Notes under the pieces: model-generated
What the model was told of the DNA's origin: nothing
Seen by the model: only the letters and a program-made list of their open reading frames with translations
Database searches by the model: none
Assembly (NCBI GenBank): GCA_943357275.1
Contig: CALRGL010000001.1
Location: 1 to 49,835, forward strand
DNA: 49,835 nt
Origin: Candidatus Uhrbacteria bacterium RIFOXYB12_FULL_58_10
GTDB lineage: Bacteria > Patescibacteriota > Patescibacteriia > UBA9934 > GWF2-40-263
Direction of reading: 5' to 3'
In this document: in pieces, positions 1 through 7,973 of the stretch
Numbering within the stretch: position 1 is the stretch's first letter
Layout: every line of letters begins with the position of its first letter
Position numbers and translations under genes: made by a program

Positions 1-937
1 GATAAATCCAGTACCCAACCGGTTTGCTAACCAAATCATACGTCCCAGGATATTCCACCTCCTCACCCCCAAACCCCCGCTTAAACCGGCTAATCCCCGC
101 CCAAGGATGTTGTTCTTCTAAAGGTGGACTCACTCCCCACCAATCATAAGCCTTCAAACCATTTCGCTTAGCATCCTTCATAAGCTCCCAATGTAAGAGC
201 GAAGGTGCCATCAACGTCCGATGTTCATGCGCAGAAGCCCCATGTAGATACGTTCGAGTCTCTCCAAAGTCTAGCATGATTGTCGCCGCAACAGGTTGAT
301 CTTCATAGAACGCCGCTGCCAAAAAGACTCGAGGCGACGTATGTGCCAAAACCGTTAGCATGGTTTCGTAGTAAGTATGTTCGTGTAGACGAAAGGCTCC
401 TCGTTTTGATGTTTGAGAAAAAAGCGACCAAACCTGATCCAAACTCACATCAGACATTCGTATATCAAGATTCTTTTTTTCAGCAAGACCAATATTATAG
501 CGAGTCTTCGGATGCATGTGTTTAAGCAGTTCCTCTTCACTCACCTCCAATTTATTGATGACCGTATGCGCTGGTTGGACATCGATTGATTTGTGCAAAT
601 GAAGCTCTGCAAGCGATTCTGTTGTATCGGATAAGGCATCGAATCGCACAAACAGACATTCTCCCGAAATCTTCTTCATGGTGTCTGCCAAATGCATCGA
701 ACTTTTTACAATCGGACCGCGCGGAACATAATCATAACAACCAAAAATAGGAAGAGATGTTCGAATCGATTGTGCAACTCCGGCAAGATCGCCATCTTGA
801 TCAATGTATATTCGATCCACATGACGCCCAAGTGTCTTTTGGAACCCCCCCCACTGCCAAGATTGCAAAAACCGACCCGATCGCGGGCCATGTTGTTTCA
901 CAAAAGCATCCCAACTTGTTTGTTCGTGCTGTGTCAT
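1..937 (-). CDS. FemAB/FemX-family aminoacyltransferase-like protein (3' end outside window)
   Basis: The minus-strand frame runs from ATG at 937 to the window edge without a stop, so the C-terminus is missing; about 312 residues are visible. The middle carries the family-typical HPKTRYNI segment, followed by a GNAT-like region with YDWWG and a late FKRGFGGEEVEY motif. FemAB-type enzymes use aminoacyl-tRNA to add residues to peptidoglycan stem peptides or related acceptors in the cytoplasm; the acceptor here cannot be told. The start lies 6 nt after the ruvA stop and a GAGGAA purine run overlaps that stop, suggesting translational coupling. Family call is fairly sure, substrate is not. Confidence 0.82.
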   Translation of the reverse strand, partial: MTQHEQTSWDAFVKQHGPRSGRFLQSWQWGGFQKTLGRHVDRIYIDQDGDLAGVAQSIRTSLPIFGCYDYVPRGPIVKSSMHLADTMKKISGECLFVRFDALSDTTESLAELHLHKSIDVQPAHTVINKLEVSEEELLKHMHPKTRYNIGLAEKKNLDIRMSDVSLDQVWSLFSQTSKRGAFRLHEHTYYETMLTVLAHTSPRVFLAAAFYEDQPVAATIMLDFGETRTYLHGASAHEHRTLMAPSLLHWELMKDAKRNGLKAYDWWGVSPPLEEQHPWAGISRFKRGFGGEEVEYPGTYDLVSKPVGYWIY

Positions 938-943
938 ATTTCC

Positions 944-1489
944 TCATCGTGCCAAAGATTTCAAAGCAATTCGAATTCGCTCATCTGTTGTCTTTGCGTC
1001 CACCTGTGAAAGAATTTGCTCGGCATCTTTTCTGGAATACCCAAGCCCAACCAGTGCGTCCACTGCATCACCATCCAAAGCACCCATGTCTGGTTCCTCT
1101 GCAAGAACGCCTTTTAATTCAAGGATGATTTTCTGCGCAGTCTTTTTTCCAACCCCTGGAATATGCGTCAAAAATTCCAAGTTACCAGACATGATTTTTG
1201 ATTTCACAGAAGACAAATCCCCAGAGCAAACGATCTTTTGTGAAATACGTGGACCAACACCTGAAATAGAAATCAGTTTCCAAAAGAGTTCAAGCGCTTC
1301 CATGCTTTGGAATCCAAAAATCTCACGCTCGTTTTCTCGGATCACTTCATGCGTAAAAATTTTTGTTGTTCCGGCAAACGAGTGAGCAATGGATTCTGGA
1401 ACAATCACTTTGTATCCAATGCCTTGAGACTCAATCACAAGATAACTTGTTCCGTGATACTGAATTTCACCAGTGATGCTCACAATCAT
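944..1489 (-). CDS. ruvA: Holliday junction branch migration protein RuvA
   Basis: 181 residues, slightly shorter than the usual ~200. N-terminal OB-fold starts MIVSITGEI. Two helix-hairpin-helix motifs are visible (GVGPRISQKI near residue 77 and GVGKKTAQKI near 112), and the C-terminal domain that contacts RuvB carries the typical VDALVGLGYS segment. RuvA tetramers bind four-way junctions and load the RuvB motor. ruvB and ruvC are not in this window. The start is 1 nt after the stop of the HD gene upstream, with GGGGG as a possible SD inside that gene's end, so the two are probably one operon with the FemAB gene downstream. Confidence 0.95.
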   Translation of the reverse strand: MIVSITGEIQYHGTSYLVIESQGIGYKVIVPESIAHSFAGTTKIFTHEVIRENEREIFGFQSMEALELFWKLISISGVGPRISQKIVCSGDLSSVKSKIMSGNLEFLTHIPGVGKKTAQKIILELKGVLAEEPDMGALDGDAVDALVGLGYSRKDAEQILSQVDAKTTDERIRIALKSLAR

Positions 1490-1490
1490 A

Positions 1491-2504
1491 TTAATCCCCC
1501 TTCACAAACGATTTATTGTAAAACTCTGCAATGCGATCTTGTAGTTCTTGATCAATCTGAGACGTAAACGTTGGTAATTCTCCTTCTCCTAAAATAGCCT
1601 CGTGGATCTTTCTTAACATCTTCCCAAACTTCGGTCCAGGCGACATCTTAAGAAGATCCATTAAGCTAATGCCGTCTAACTTAGCTTCTTGAAACAAACG
1701 ATTACGCTCCGTTTTCTTTTTCTTTTCTCGCTGTTCATACTTTTCCAACCGTCGCTCAGGCAACAAAACATGTTCAGAGATGAGCATGTTAATCAAATAA
1801 TCAAGGTTGAAAAACGTCTTTCCGTTTTCCTGCAAACGTTCGGATCCAACAACCCAATCTAAAAAAATACAGCCTTGCACCAAATCCAAAAAGTCATCGC
1901 CATCGTATTGTTTTACTTTTGCAAGATGAAGCAACCAATGAGCCATGCTTGGATTAGGTTTATGAAATGCCCCAAACTCAAGATGACGACAAATAATATC
2001 GCTTAGCATGGCTTGATCACGCACAGACAAATCGTGTGCCTTTGCAACTCGGTCGATCAGTTGTTGATAAACCGGTGCATACATCATGCGGTCATGATGA
2101 TCATTGCCGTGGATCTTTGCCGCGTCATGCACCAAAATAAACGCTTCAAAAAAAGAAACTTTTTCTTTCATGATTTCTTCCAGTTCATCAATCTCCCCTT
2201 CATACCCTTTCATCCGACGAAACTCTTCAATGTCGATCAAGTGCAATGTTCCTTCCACGATCCCATACAAAACAACAAGCATACGATGCAAATGCGCATC
2301 CATAAACAGACCCTCGCTATGTGCACGAGGATCTTGTTTTGTTTTAAGAGCGTCTTTAATCAAAGGCTCTTGTAGGCTCACAGCTTTAAGCAAAGCCTCC
2401 GCTTGTTCAGCAAGTCCTTTCTCTTGATCAAGACGTTTTATGGCTTGAGCAAAATATTCTGTTTCAGATCGTTCGTGAATGGATTGTGTTCGCCACATAG
2501 CCAT
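1491..2504 (-). CDS. HD-domain protein with a CCA-enzyme-like C-terminus
   Basis: 337 residues. A metal-dependent HD core is suggested by HLHRM near residue 72, VHDAAK near 125 and later histidines including CRHLEFG. The C-terminal part (LLKMSPGPKFGKMLRKIHEA) resembles the helical tail of tRNA nucleotidyltransferases/poly(A) polymerases, but no nucleotidyltransferase head is present. It is therefore likely a phosphohydrolase of unknown substrate. A TAAAAT box lies 9 nt before the second ATG (2498) and only 3 nt before the first (2504); by the leaderless pattern of this genome the real start may be 2498. First gene of the ruvA operon. Confidence 0.7.
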   Translation of the reverse strand: MAMWRTQSIHERSETEYFAQAIKRLDQEKGLAEQAEALLKAVSLQEPLIKDALKTKQDPRAHSEGLFMDAHLHRMLVVLYGIVEGTLHLIDIEEFRRMKGYEGEIDELEEIMKEKVSFFEAFILVHDAAKIHGNDHHDRMMYAPVYQQLIDRVAKAHDLSVRDQAMLSDIICRHLEFGAFHKPNPSMAHWLLHLAKVKQYDGDDFLDLVQGCIFLDWVVGSERLQENGKTFFNLDYLINMLISEHVLLPERRLEKYEQREKKKKTERNRLFQEAKLDGISLMDLLKMSPGPKFGKMLRKIHEAILGEGELPTFTSQIDQELQDRIAEFYNKSFVKGD

Positions 2505-2532
2505 CCTATTTTAACACGAAGCGAGATGAAGC

Positions 2533-2889
2533 TCACAGGCGGACGTGCACATCATGCAAAACAACCACGGTGACACCAAGTGTTTCAGAAGGATTGAGAG
2601 AATCTCGAAAGGCCTCGACAAATGGAATCGTGGCGAGATGCTTGTGAACAGCGTTACGAAGAATCCCAGTTCCTCGACCATGAATGATTTTCACAGCTCG
2701 TTCACCAGCAATAAATTGTTTATTCAAATATTGATCAATCGCATGAATGGCAGAATCTACGGTGAATCCATGAAGATCGATCTGTACACACGCCCCAAAC
2801 TCAGCAGCCATGAAATAATCAGAAACAGAAAACGTTCCTTTTGAAGGGAGATCTTCTTTCTTTTTATTCTGTTTCCAGGGTTTGGGCAT
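2533..2889 (-). CDS. Smr-domain protein
   Basis: 118 residues from ATG at 2889. The C-terminal ~80 residues form a Smr (MutS2 C-terminal-like) domain: IDLHGFTVDSA, then the KIIHGRGTGILRNAV signature. Stand-alone Smr proteins are usually nucleic-acid nicking or binding proteins. The basic N-terminus (MPKPWKQNKKKED) may help nucleic-acid binding. The start was chosen because a TATACT box lies 13 nt upstream and the in-frame extension to 2970 is Cys/Phe-rich and unlike the family. No SD is seen. The next gene on this strand starts at 2504. Confidence 0.82.
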   Translation of the reverse strand: MPKPWKQNKKKEDLPSKGTFSVSDYFMAAEFGACVQIDLHGFTVDSAIHAIDQYLNKQFIAGERAVKIIHGRGTGILRNAVHKHLATIPFVEAFRDSLNPSETLGVTVVVLHDVHVRL

Positions 2890-2998
2890 AAAATGTAAAT
2901 TTAGTATAACAAAAAAACAAAAAACCCGGTCGTTGCACGTGTTGCATTGACTGGGTTTAGGTGACGACACTCATCGGTGGTCGTCTGACCGTTGGGAA

Positions 2999-3877
2999 TT
3001 ACTTCCCCTTCTTGTTGTTGCCGCCCTTGTTGCCGCCACCGTTCGAGGTCTTGTTGGACTGGTGGGTGGGCTTCTTGGGCTTCGCGGTGCTGGTCTTCCC
3101 GCTGTTGTCACCGACGGTGCCGTCGGACTTGCGGGAGAGACCCATGCCGACCGGAACCGCTCCGCGCTGGTCCACCGGACGGAAGCCCTTCGAGGGGTCT
3201 TCCTTCCGCATGGGGCGCGGGGCGCGGGGCTTGAGGCTCTCGGTGTGGGCCTTCCCCTCCTCCGTCTCCTGCTGCCAGGCGGGGAAGAAGTTCAGGACCT
3301 TGAGCCAGTTCCCGAACACCGACTCGTTCCGCTCCTTGGCCGCACCGGCGCGCACGTAGATCTCGTGGGCCTTCTTGGGACCGAGGTCGGCGATGATCGC
3401 GAACGCGGCGAGCTTGGCCTCGGTCTCGAGGGCGGCGCGCGCGGTCGTGTGCCGATCGGTCTGGGTCTGGGCGACCTGGACCTTCTCGGCGTCGAGCTGG
3501 GTGCCGATCTGGCGACCACGCTCGCGAGCGGCCTCGAGCTGGGCGGCCTTCTCGGCGTTCGCCTTCTCATCGATCTTGCGCGCCTTGGCGGCGGCCTGGC
3601 GCCCCTGCTCCTGGTGGGCCTTGCCCTCCTTGGAGTCGAGCCACTTGGCGAAATCGACGACGGCGCGGGCGGCGGAGGACGTCAGCTCGAGATTGGCCGG
3701 AACCCGACCAATCTTGAACACACGCTCGATCCGATCCTCGACCTGCTGCGCTTCCGCGGCGAGATCGATGGTCTCGGGCTGCACGAAGGCGACGACCTCG
3801 ATCTGCTCGGGCCCGCAGGCCAAATATAAAATAGAAGCAACGGAACCGGCGGGGGTGGCGGAGTGGAGGTTGGACAC
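2999..3877 (-). CDS. unknown Ala/Glu/Lys-rich coiled-coil protein, GC-rich gene
   Basis: 292 residues from GTG at 3877, chosen for the GAAGG SD 6 nt upstream. I do not recognise a family. Residues ~10-75 look globular; ~75-165 are a charged Ala/Gln/Lys/Glu helix typical of a coiled coil; the last ~80 residues are Pro/Lys/Gly-rich and probably disordered, ending in GGNNKKGK. GC content is far above the flanking genes and third positions are almost all G or C, as in an acquired or differently optimised gene. Long open frames on the plus strand here (for example 3062-3829) are mirror effects of that GC bias. It has its own promoter and a ~290-nt leader. Confidence 0.7.
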   Translation of the reverse strand: MSNLHSATPAGSVASILYLACGPEQIEVVAFVQPETIDLAAEAQQVEDRIERVFKIGRVPANLELTSSAARAVVDFAKWLDSKEGKAHQEQGRQAAAKARKIDEKANAEKAAQLEAARERGRQIGTQLDAEKVQVAQTQTDRHTTARAALETEAKLAAFAIIADLGPKKAHEIYVRAGAAKERNESVFGNWLKVLNFFPAWQQETEEGKAHTESLKPRAPRPMRKEDPSKGFRPVDQRGAVPVGMGLSRKSDGTVGDNSGKTSTAKPKKPTHQSNKTSNGGGNKGGNNKKGK

Positions 3878-4166
3878 TGTGAACCTTCTTTCTTTCTTCT
3901 TTTCAGAATCGAATCGGTCGGCGGGATGCCGTTTAACCCTTTGTGCGACGCACTCAAGGACCGATAAATATCTCCTGTGAAGCGGCTTCTCTCTCGAGCA
4001 GCCGTTTGTTCAGGAACTATTCATCCTAGAACGAAAAAGCAAGTTCTATCTTTCTCTTGAGAGGAAAACAAAACCTGCTTCTTGAGCTTATTCAGCTCTT
4101 GTCTCTTGTGTCCCCAGAGTCGGGCTCTCTTCTCCTTCGTTGGAAGGTACGTGATTGATCTTAACG
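3878..4166 (-). promoter_or_regulatory. long 5' leader of the GC-rich coiled-coil gene
   Basis: About 290 nt separate the predicted transcription start from the GTG codon. The leader contains a CGGCT...AGCCG hairpin (around 3990-4011) and a possible minor TTG frame with an AGGAG-type site near 3960. No known riboswitch is recognised. Its length contrasts with the leaderless core genes. Confidence 0.4.
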
Positions 4167-4172
4167 AGAGAA

Positions 4173-4201
4173 AGAATACCACATTTTGACGGTTTTTTCA
4201 A
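4173..4201 (-). promoter_or_regulatory. promoter TTGAAA-17-TATTCT
   Basis: On the minus strand TTGAAA (4201-4196), 17 nt, then TATTCT (4178-4173). It points at the gene starting at 3877, about 300 nt downstream. Confidence 0.7.
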
Positions 4202-4310
4202 GGGGTGGAGGCGAGAAATAGGCGAAAAATAAGGGAAATATCAAGAAAACTAAACGGATCCTTCACGATGTTCAGGATGACAGAATCAACAAAATAAATA
4301 ACAGAAGAAT

Positions 4311-4338
4311 AAAAAAAACGAAGCTCAAAGGCTTCGTC
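4311..4338 (-). terminator. Rho-independent terminator
   Basis: Minus-strand hairpin CGAAGC/GCTTCG followed by eight T. It ends the transcript carrying the two small genes at 4357-5212. Confidence 0.85.
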
Positions 4339-4356
4339 AGAACGTACGTTTGTACT

Positions 4357-4758
4357 CTATCGAGCGATCACAGATTCGAGTTCGTTGCTTTCTCGTTCCG
4401 CGATGGATGCCATCTGCCAGAAAAGAGGGTTGTCCGACGTGTTGTGCGTAATTGCGAATCGACGGAGCACACGAATGACTCGTCGCGGATCACCACCGAC
4501 CGGACAACCAGCAAGACGAGAAAGTGTCTTGCAGGTTCGTCGACGTGTGGCTGTGACATGCATCTCATCACCCAGTTTGGGCGTACCAAGGACACCGAAG
4601 GCAAGAGCACAATCTGCAAAATCGAGAGGTTCGTTCTTGTTGATACTTGCCATCTCACGAAGAACGTCGGCGACTCCCTGCCCATAGGCATGGGGCTCGA
4701 TCGTTTCTCTGGCTCGAATCGCGAGCAAGTCAAGAACCAGACTTGCATTTTGTGGCAT
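4357..4758 (-). CDS. small unknown helical protein (paralogue of upstream gene)
   Basis: 133 residues; SD AGGAG lies 6 nt before the ATG. Not recognised. The protein looks all-helical and soluble, without signal peptide or membrane span. Its last ~18 residues (SIAERESNELESV) align with the end of the neighbouring product (SIAEFAREASDQLETL), and both have a central Ala/Leu-rich helix, so the two are probably diverged paralogues. It lies 34 nt downstream of the neighbour and shares a terminator with it. Confidence 0.7.
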   Translation of the reverse strand: MPQNASLVLDLLAIRARETIEPHAYGQGVADVLREMASINKNEPLDFADCALAFGVLGTPKLGDEMHVTATRRRTCKTLSRLAGCPVGGDPRRVIRVLRRFAITHNTSDNPLFWQMASIAERESNELESVIAR

Positions 4759-4792
4759 AGGGCACTCCTTTTGAGAGAAGGGTTGTTGAGAT

Positions 4793-5212
4793 TCAGTTGA
4801 TCAGGGTTTCAAGCTGGTCCGATGCTTCGCGAGCAAACTCCGCAATCGACTTGATCCGCGGATCAGGACTCTTCTTGAGTTTCTCGTAAGCTTCGGAAAG
4901 AACAATGGCGAGTGCAAGAGGTTGACCTTTGTCAGACGCTCCGCAAATCTCAGAGAGCTCACCGTAAAGAACCCTTCGCTGTGCCATGAGCTCCGTGTCG
5001 TCAGCTCGTGCCTGAGCGAGCAAACGGAAACCGATACCACAGTCCGAAAGGGTCAATATCTCGTTCTGAACCGCATTTGCGACCAAAACCAAATCGTGTG
5101 AAATCTCCAGAGCTCGGGCAAACGGCTTGAGACCGCGCCTTGCACTGGTCACATGAAAAGCAAGAATCTGCAACGTCCCCTGCGACTGAGTCGCAAGACC
5201 AAACTCATACAT
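4793..5212 (-). CDS. small unknown helical protein
   Basis: 139 residues; strong SD GGAAGGAG 8 nt before the ATG. Not recognised. Predicted helical and cytoplasmic, with a C-terminal IAEFAREASDQLETL segment shared with the next gene. A hairpin followed by T-rich sequence stands just upstream, and no separate promoter was found between it and the DHH-like gene above, so expression may depend on read-through. Confidence 0.7.
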   Translation of the reverse strand: MYEFGLATQSQGTLQILAFHVTSARRGLKPFARALEISHDLVLVANAVQNEILTLSDCGIGFRLLAQARADDTELMAQRRVLYGELSEICGASDKGQPLALAIVLSEAYEKLKKSPDPRIKSIAEFAREASDQLETLIN

Positions 5213-5234
5213 CGTTCATTCTCCTTCCAAACGA

Positions 5235-5273
5235 AGAAAACTCCTCAACCGACAGGGATGCCAATGAGGAGTC
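5235..5273 (-). terminator. terminator or attenuator hairpin
   Basis: Minus-strand CTCCTCA/TGAGGAG stem with a 17-nt loop followed by TTTTC. It lies between the DHH-like gene and the two small genes and could partly terminate the upstream transcript. Confidence 0.65.
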
Positions 5274-5282
5274 GAAAGTTAA

Positions 5283-6158
5283 TCACTTTTTCTTCTTTCC
5301 GTCAAGGTATTCAATCGCTCGTTTGACGTCTGCAAGCGTCACGGTCTTTTGTTCTTTTTCTTTATGAAATCCCCAGTTTCGATTGAGTCCAAACGTGAAT
5401 CCCCCAAACTCCTTCAAAAGATCAACCGCGTACTTCGACTCTTGGACATAAATCAGTTGTCTGGCTCGTTCCACAACAATCAGTGGAGTTGGCTTCCCGA
5501 TTTCAAGCGCAACAATGCGAGAAATAAGTGGACGCAGTTGAATGTTCGCTGAACTTTCGATCACGAAAAATTGTTTCCAAGGTGTTTTTCTAAGCCATGC
5601 ATTGTAAGCGGCTTGTTCTTTTCGTGCTTCGGTTGCTAAGTTTGTAATTGGAGCTAAGAGCTTGTCGTGAAAATCCAAAACGATCTTCAGTTCCTTTTTA
5701 GAGTACCCCTCGTCTTGGAGCGCCCAAACATATCCTCGATCCATCACGCCGATTCCTTTAACCGTACGTGGATCGTAACCAAATTGCTTGAGACGAGCGT
5801 CGGTGATCTTAAACATCTTTAAAAACTGCTCAAGCGAGGAAGCGAGAAGCTTTCCTGTTTTTTCATCATACCCTCGATCTAAATCGGTATAGTTATGGTG
5901 ATCGATAATCTGCAGATCAACTCCAAGAGCACGCAACTTCGCTTCTGTTTTCAGCCCTGGCATTTCAACGACCACTACAGTTTTATAGCCTCCTTCTTTT
6001 ACCTGAGCAACAATATCATGTGTTCCTTTATCAAGAGACGCACCATGCAATTGTCCTGACGTGATGGTTGGAAGTCCAATTTTTTCTGCAAGCTCGGTAA
6101 TAAGAAATGCCTCAGCGTCGTTTGGTGGAATGATAAGGACCGTTGATTTGAGATTCAT
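5283..6158 (-). CDS. DHH-superfamily-like phosphoesterase
   Basis: 291 residues from ATG at 6158. The motif VDLQIIDHHNYTD (near residue 85) is the DHH signature; VMDRGYVWAL follows near 140. The N-terminal aspartate motif of classical DHH enzymes is replaced by IIPPNDAEAF, so catalysis is uncertain. The C-terminus has GGFTFGLNRNWGFHK, reminiscent of the DHHA1 substrate-binding part. Known relatives cleave DNA, nanoRNA or cyclic dinucleotides. The start was set by a TATACT box exactly 8 nt upstream, which also marks the transcript as leaderless. Confidence 0.65.
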   Translation of the reverse strand: MNLKSTVLIIPPNDAEAFLITELAEKIGLPTITSGQLHGASLDKGTHDIVAQVKEGGYKTVVVVEMPGLKTEAKLRALGVDLQIIDHHNYTDLDRGYDEKTGKLLASSLEQFLKMFKITDARLKQFGYDPRTVKGIGVMDRGYVWALQDEGYSKKELKIVLDFHDKLLAPITNLATEARKEQAAYNAWLRKTPWKQFFVIESSANIQLRPLISRIVALEIGKPTPLIVVERARQLIYVQESKYAVDLLKEFGGFTFGLNRNWGFHKEKEQKTVTLADVKRAIEYLDGKKKK

Positions 6159-6166
6159 ACGACACA

Positions 6167-6172
6167 AGTATA
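6167..6172 (-). promoter_or_regulatory. leaderless -10 box TATACT
   Basis: TATACT ends 8 nt before the ATG at 6158, placing the predicted transcription start at or next to the start codon. Confidence 0.65.
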
Positions 6173-6175
6173 CAA

Positions 6176-6205
6176 CAAAAAACCGACCTACGAAGATAGG
6201 TCGGC
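6176..6205 (-). terminator. terminator of the TROVE operon
   Basis: Minus-strand CCGACCTA/TAGGTCGG stem with a 6-nt loop followed by six T. It closes the operon just upstream of the DHH-like gene. Confidence 0.9.
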
Positions 6206-6219
6206 AAGGCGCGATCAAC

Positions 6220-6789
6220 TCACAACGAACACGAAGACAAACCCTGAACCTTGTAAACACGCACAGCTTGATCAGCCAATGCGTCATCTCCAGGGTTCAG
6301 ATACAAACACAAACGCTCGCTGGCATGCTCATACTCGAGTCTCACCTCGACGGTCTGATAGAATCCGGTCTCACACCCTCTGGCCCAGTCGTACTGGGTA
6401 GAGATCGTCAGAACCTGACCATCAGACAAACGATAGGCCGTGCCCGATCCATTTCGCTTGGCATACCAGGTTCGGATCTTTCGACCCAGGAGCTCTGGTT
6501 GTTCAAGCAAGGTAAACACTTCCTCGGGAACCACGACCTGCGTGTTCATGACCACGGACCCGTCGTTAAATCGTTCCTCGGTGAACTTCAAGAGCTCGCC
6601 GATAATCTCATCACGAATGTCCGTGTTCTGGCATGATCCATCGCAGGCGTTGTGACTATACACGAAAGGCTTTTCTCCCCGGTACGAACGCTCCGGCATC
6701 TGCACGAGGTAGTGCTTACGCCCATCGCATACGCAGAGGGAATCAAGCCCATCGCTCGAACGTGCTGACACCCGGGTCACATCAAACAT
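6220..6789 (-). CDS. unknown Cys-containing protein, last gene of the TROVE operon
   Basis: 189 residues from ATG at 6789, chosen for GGAG 6 nt upstream; an in-frame GTG at 6879 lacks an SD. Not recognised. A cysteine cluster near residues 25-60 (CVCDG, NACDGSCQNTD) could bind metal, and the product ends SSCSL. The rest looks beta-rich with a YDWARGCETG segment. No signal peptide. The region before the start can fold so that the SD is paired (CTC-CGCGA with TCGCG-GAG), as at other junctions of the operon. Confidence 0.65.
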   Translation of the reverse strand: MFDVTRVSARSSDGLDSLCVCDGRKHYLVQMPERSYRGEKPFVYSHNACDGSCQNTDIRDEIIGELLKFTEERFNDGSVVMNTQVVVPEEVFTLLEQPELLGRKIRTWYAKRNGSGTAYRLSDGQVLTISTQYDWARGCETGFYQTVEVRLEYEHASERLCLYLNPGDDALADQAVRVYKVQGLSSCSL

Positions 6790-6919
6790 GGGAAACTCCG
6801 CGACTCGTGAGAGTGAAGGGAAACATCGCGAGAGAGTCTCGTGATGCTTTCTGTGTGCGCGACGTGAAGTCGTGAACACGGAAAGAATCCCCGAGAATGT
6901 AATGGATCGAGATCATCGT

Positions 6920-7141
6920 TCAATCCATGTACAAGTCGATGTAGGAATCGACGATCGTCTCAAGGGAAGGAGAATGGTGCTGACAGTCATCATGCTCACC
7001 ATTGGGAGGCGGAAGTTCGGGCGACTCGATCTTTGTGCCCGGCGGGAGTTGAATCGAGATCGAAACGTGTTTTCCGTTTCGGCAAGTTTCGATCGTAAGT
7101 TCCGTTCCATAAACAGAAAAACCTGTAATCTTCACAGACAT
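6920..7141 (-). CDS. small unknown protein in the TROVE operon
   Basis: 73 residues; SD GAGGAGG 5 nt before the ATG. Not recognised. The N-terminal half reads as short beta strands (KITGFSVYGTELTIETC, HVSISIQLPPG), then a Pro/His-rich linker and an acidic helical end. The leader between it and the gene above folds into a GACCCTTTC/GAAAGGGTC stem (about 7189-7240). Confidence 0.6.
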   Translation of the reverse strand: MSVKITGFSVYGTELTIETCRNGKHVSISIQLPPGTKIESPELPPPNGEHDDCQHHSPSLETIVDSYIDLYMD

Positions 7142-7295
7142 GGAAACCTCCTCTGAAAGAGATTGCGATTGTTTCGCAAGACCATCTTGCGACCCTTTCT
7201 CGCATCGAAACGATTGCGCGTTACGAAGCGGGAAAGGGTCCCCAGAAATAGTGAGATCCCAGAATAGCAAGAAACAAGAAACACGACGACGAGGA

Positions 7296-7640
7296 TTAAG
7301 TCAGAGTGATCTGCACGAACGAGAAGCTCGCTCGGCCGATTTCCTCCTCCGTGTACTCGTGTCGATCGGTCAGACGCGGAAGGCCGGTCACCTGCATGAC
7401 GATGATCGAATCGCCCTGTTTGAGCGCGACGTTGACGGGACGCTCCGGGATCTCGATCTCGAGTCCGAAGCGGATCCGCGCCGCGTCCAGGGTAGCCTTG
7501 TGAGACGGGTTCACACAGAGTTCGCAGCTCGGCAGAGCTTCGCGTACCTGATCCGCGGTCAGGTCGTACTTGACCATGATCACGGTGCCGGTGGGAAGCA
7601 TCGAGGCCGAGAAAGCGAAACCAAAATAAACGCGATGCAT
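7296..7640 (-). CDS. DUF1874 / STIV-B116-like protein (AcrIII-1 ring nuclease family)
   Basis: 114 residues; SD GAGGAGG 5 nt before the ATG. The N-terminus VYFGFAFSASMLP matches the family's VYLANAFSINML strand-loop; a central SHKAT stands where characterised AcrIII-1 proteins have GHDST with the catalytic histidine, and this histidine is residue 47, the number I recall for SIRV1 gp29. The end (GDSIIVMQVTG, TEEEIGRASFSFVQI) also fits. Established: the family degrades cyclic tetra-adenylate and blocks type III CRISPR signalling when viral; some members are host-encoded. The conserved Arg-Leu-Glu-Glu-Gly turn is altered here (PRLTDRHEY), so activity is not assured. No CRISPR array or cas gene lies in the window. 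Confidence 0.75.
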   Translation of the reverse strand: MHRVYFGFAFSASMLPTGTVIMVKYDLTADQVREALPSCELCVNPSHKATLDAARIRFGLEIEIPERPVNVALKQGDSIIVMQVTGLPRLTDRHEYTEEEIGRASFSFVQITLT

Positions 7641-7669
7641 GGGAACCTCCTCAAACATGGCAGGAATCT

Positions 7670-7729
7670 CCTCAACGCTCCGAAGGATTTCGGGTCGTAA
7701 TTGAAGGACCAAGATTTCCAGTCTTGGTC
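7670..7729 (-). promoter_or_regulatory. junction RNA element copy 1 (E1)
   Basis: Minus-strand hairpin 1 is GACCAAGA/TCTTGGTC (7729-7707); hairpin 2 has an inner CCGAA/TTCGG stem and an outer CTTCAA/TTGAGG stem (7707-7670). A GAGGAG purine run abuts its 3' side; the DUF1874-like gene starts 30 nt further on. See copies at 8627, 9199 and 9719. Confidence 0.75.
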
Positions 7730-7746
7730 AGAAGAAAACACTGAAG

Positions 7747-7941
7747 TTACGCGATGTCGAACGGGAGGTTACGCGCCGGAGGCACGAGTTCCCGAACGAT
7801 CACGCCGGCTCGACGCACAGCAACAGGCGTCCGAGGCAAAGGCGCGTTTTTGCGTTTGCCCTGGATCACCGCTCCCATGGTCGGCCACGGATCCACACGG
7901 AGAATCGTCCCGTGGGATTTGGTCGAAAACTCGTTTTTCAC
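7747..7941 (-). CDS. possible small basic protein in the TROVE operon
   Basis: An open frame from GTG at 7941 to TAA at 7747 would give 64 residues rich in Arg, Pro and Val. It fills the gap between two better supported genes and its stop is followed at once by element E1, as other genes of this operon are. Against it, no SD precedes the GTG and an internal ATG (7878) lacks one too. Not recognised. Confidence 0.35.
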   Translation of the reverse strand: MKNEFSTKSHGTILRVDPWPTMGAVIQGKRKNAPLPRTPVAVRRAGVIVRELVPPARNLPFDIA

Positions 7942-7973
7942 AGTTTTTTTTCAAAAATGGTGGTGGATTTTTC

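Noticed and set aside
3062..3829. 255-codon plus-strand frame and other long frames over the GC-rich gene
   Set aside because: Low-complexity Gly/Leu/Asp product mirrored from the minus-strand gene, which alone has an SD, a promoter and a normal start.
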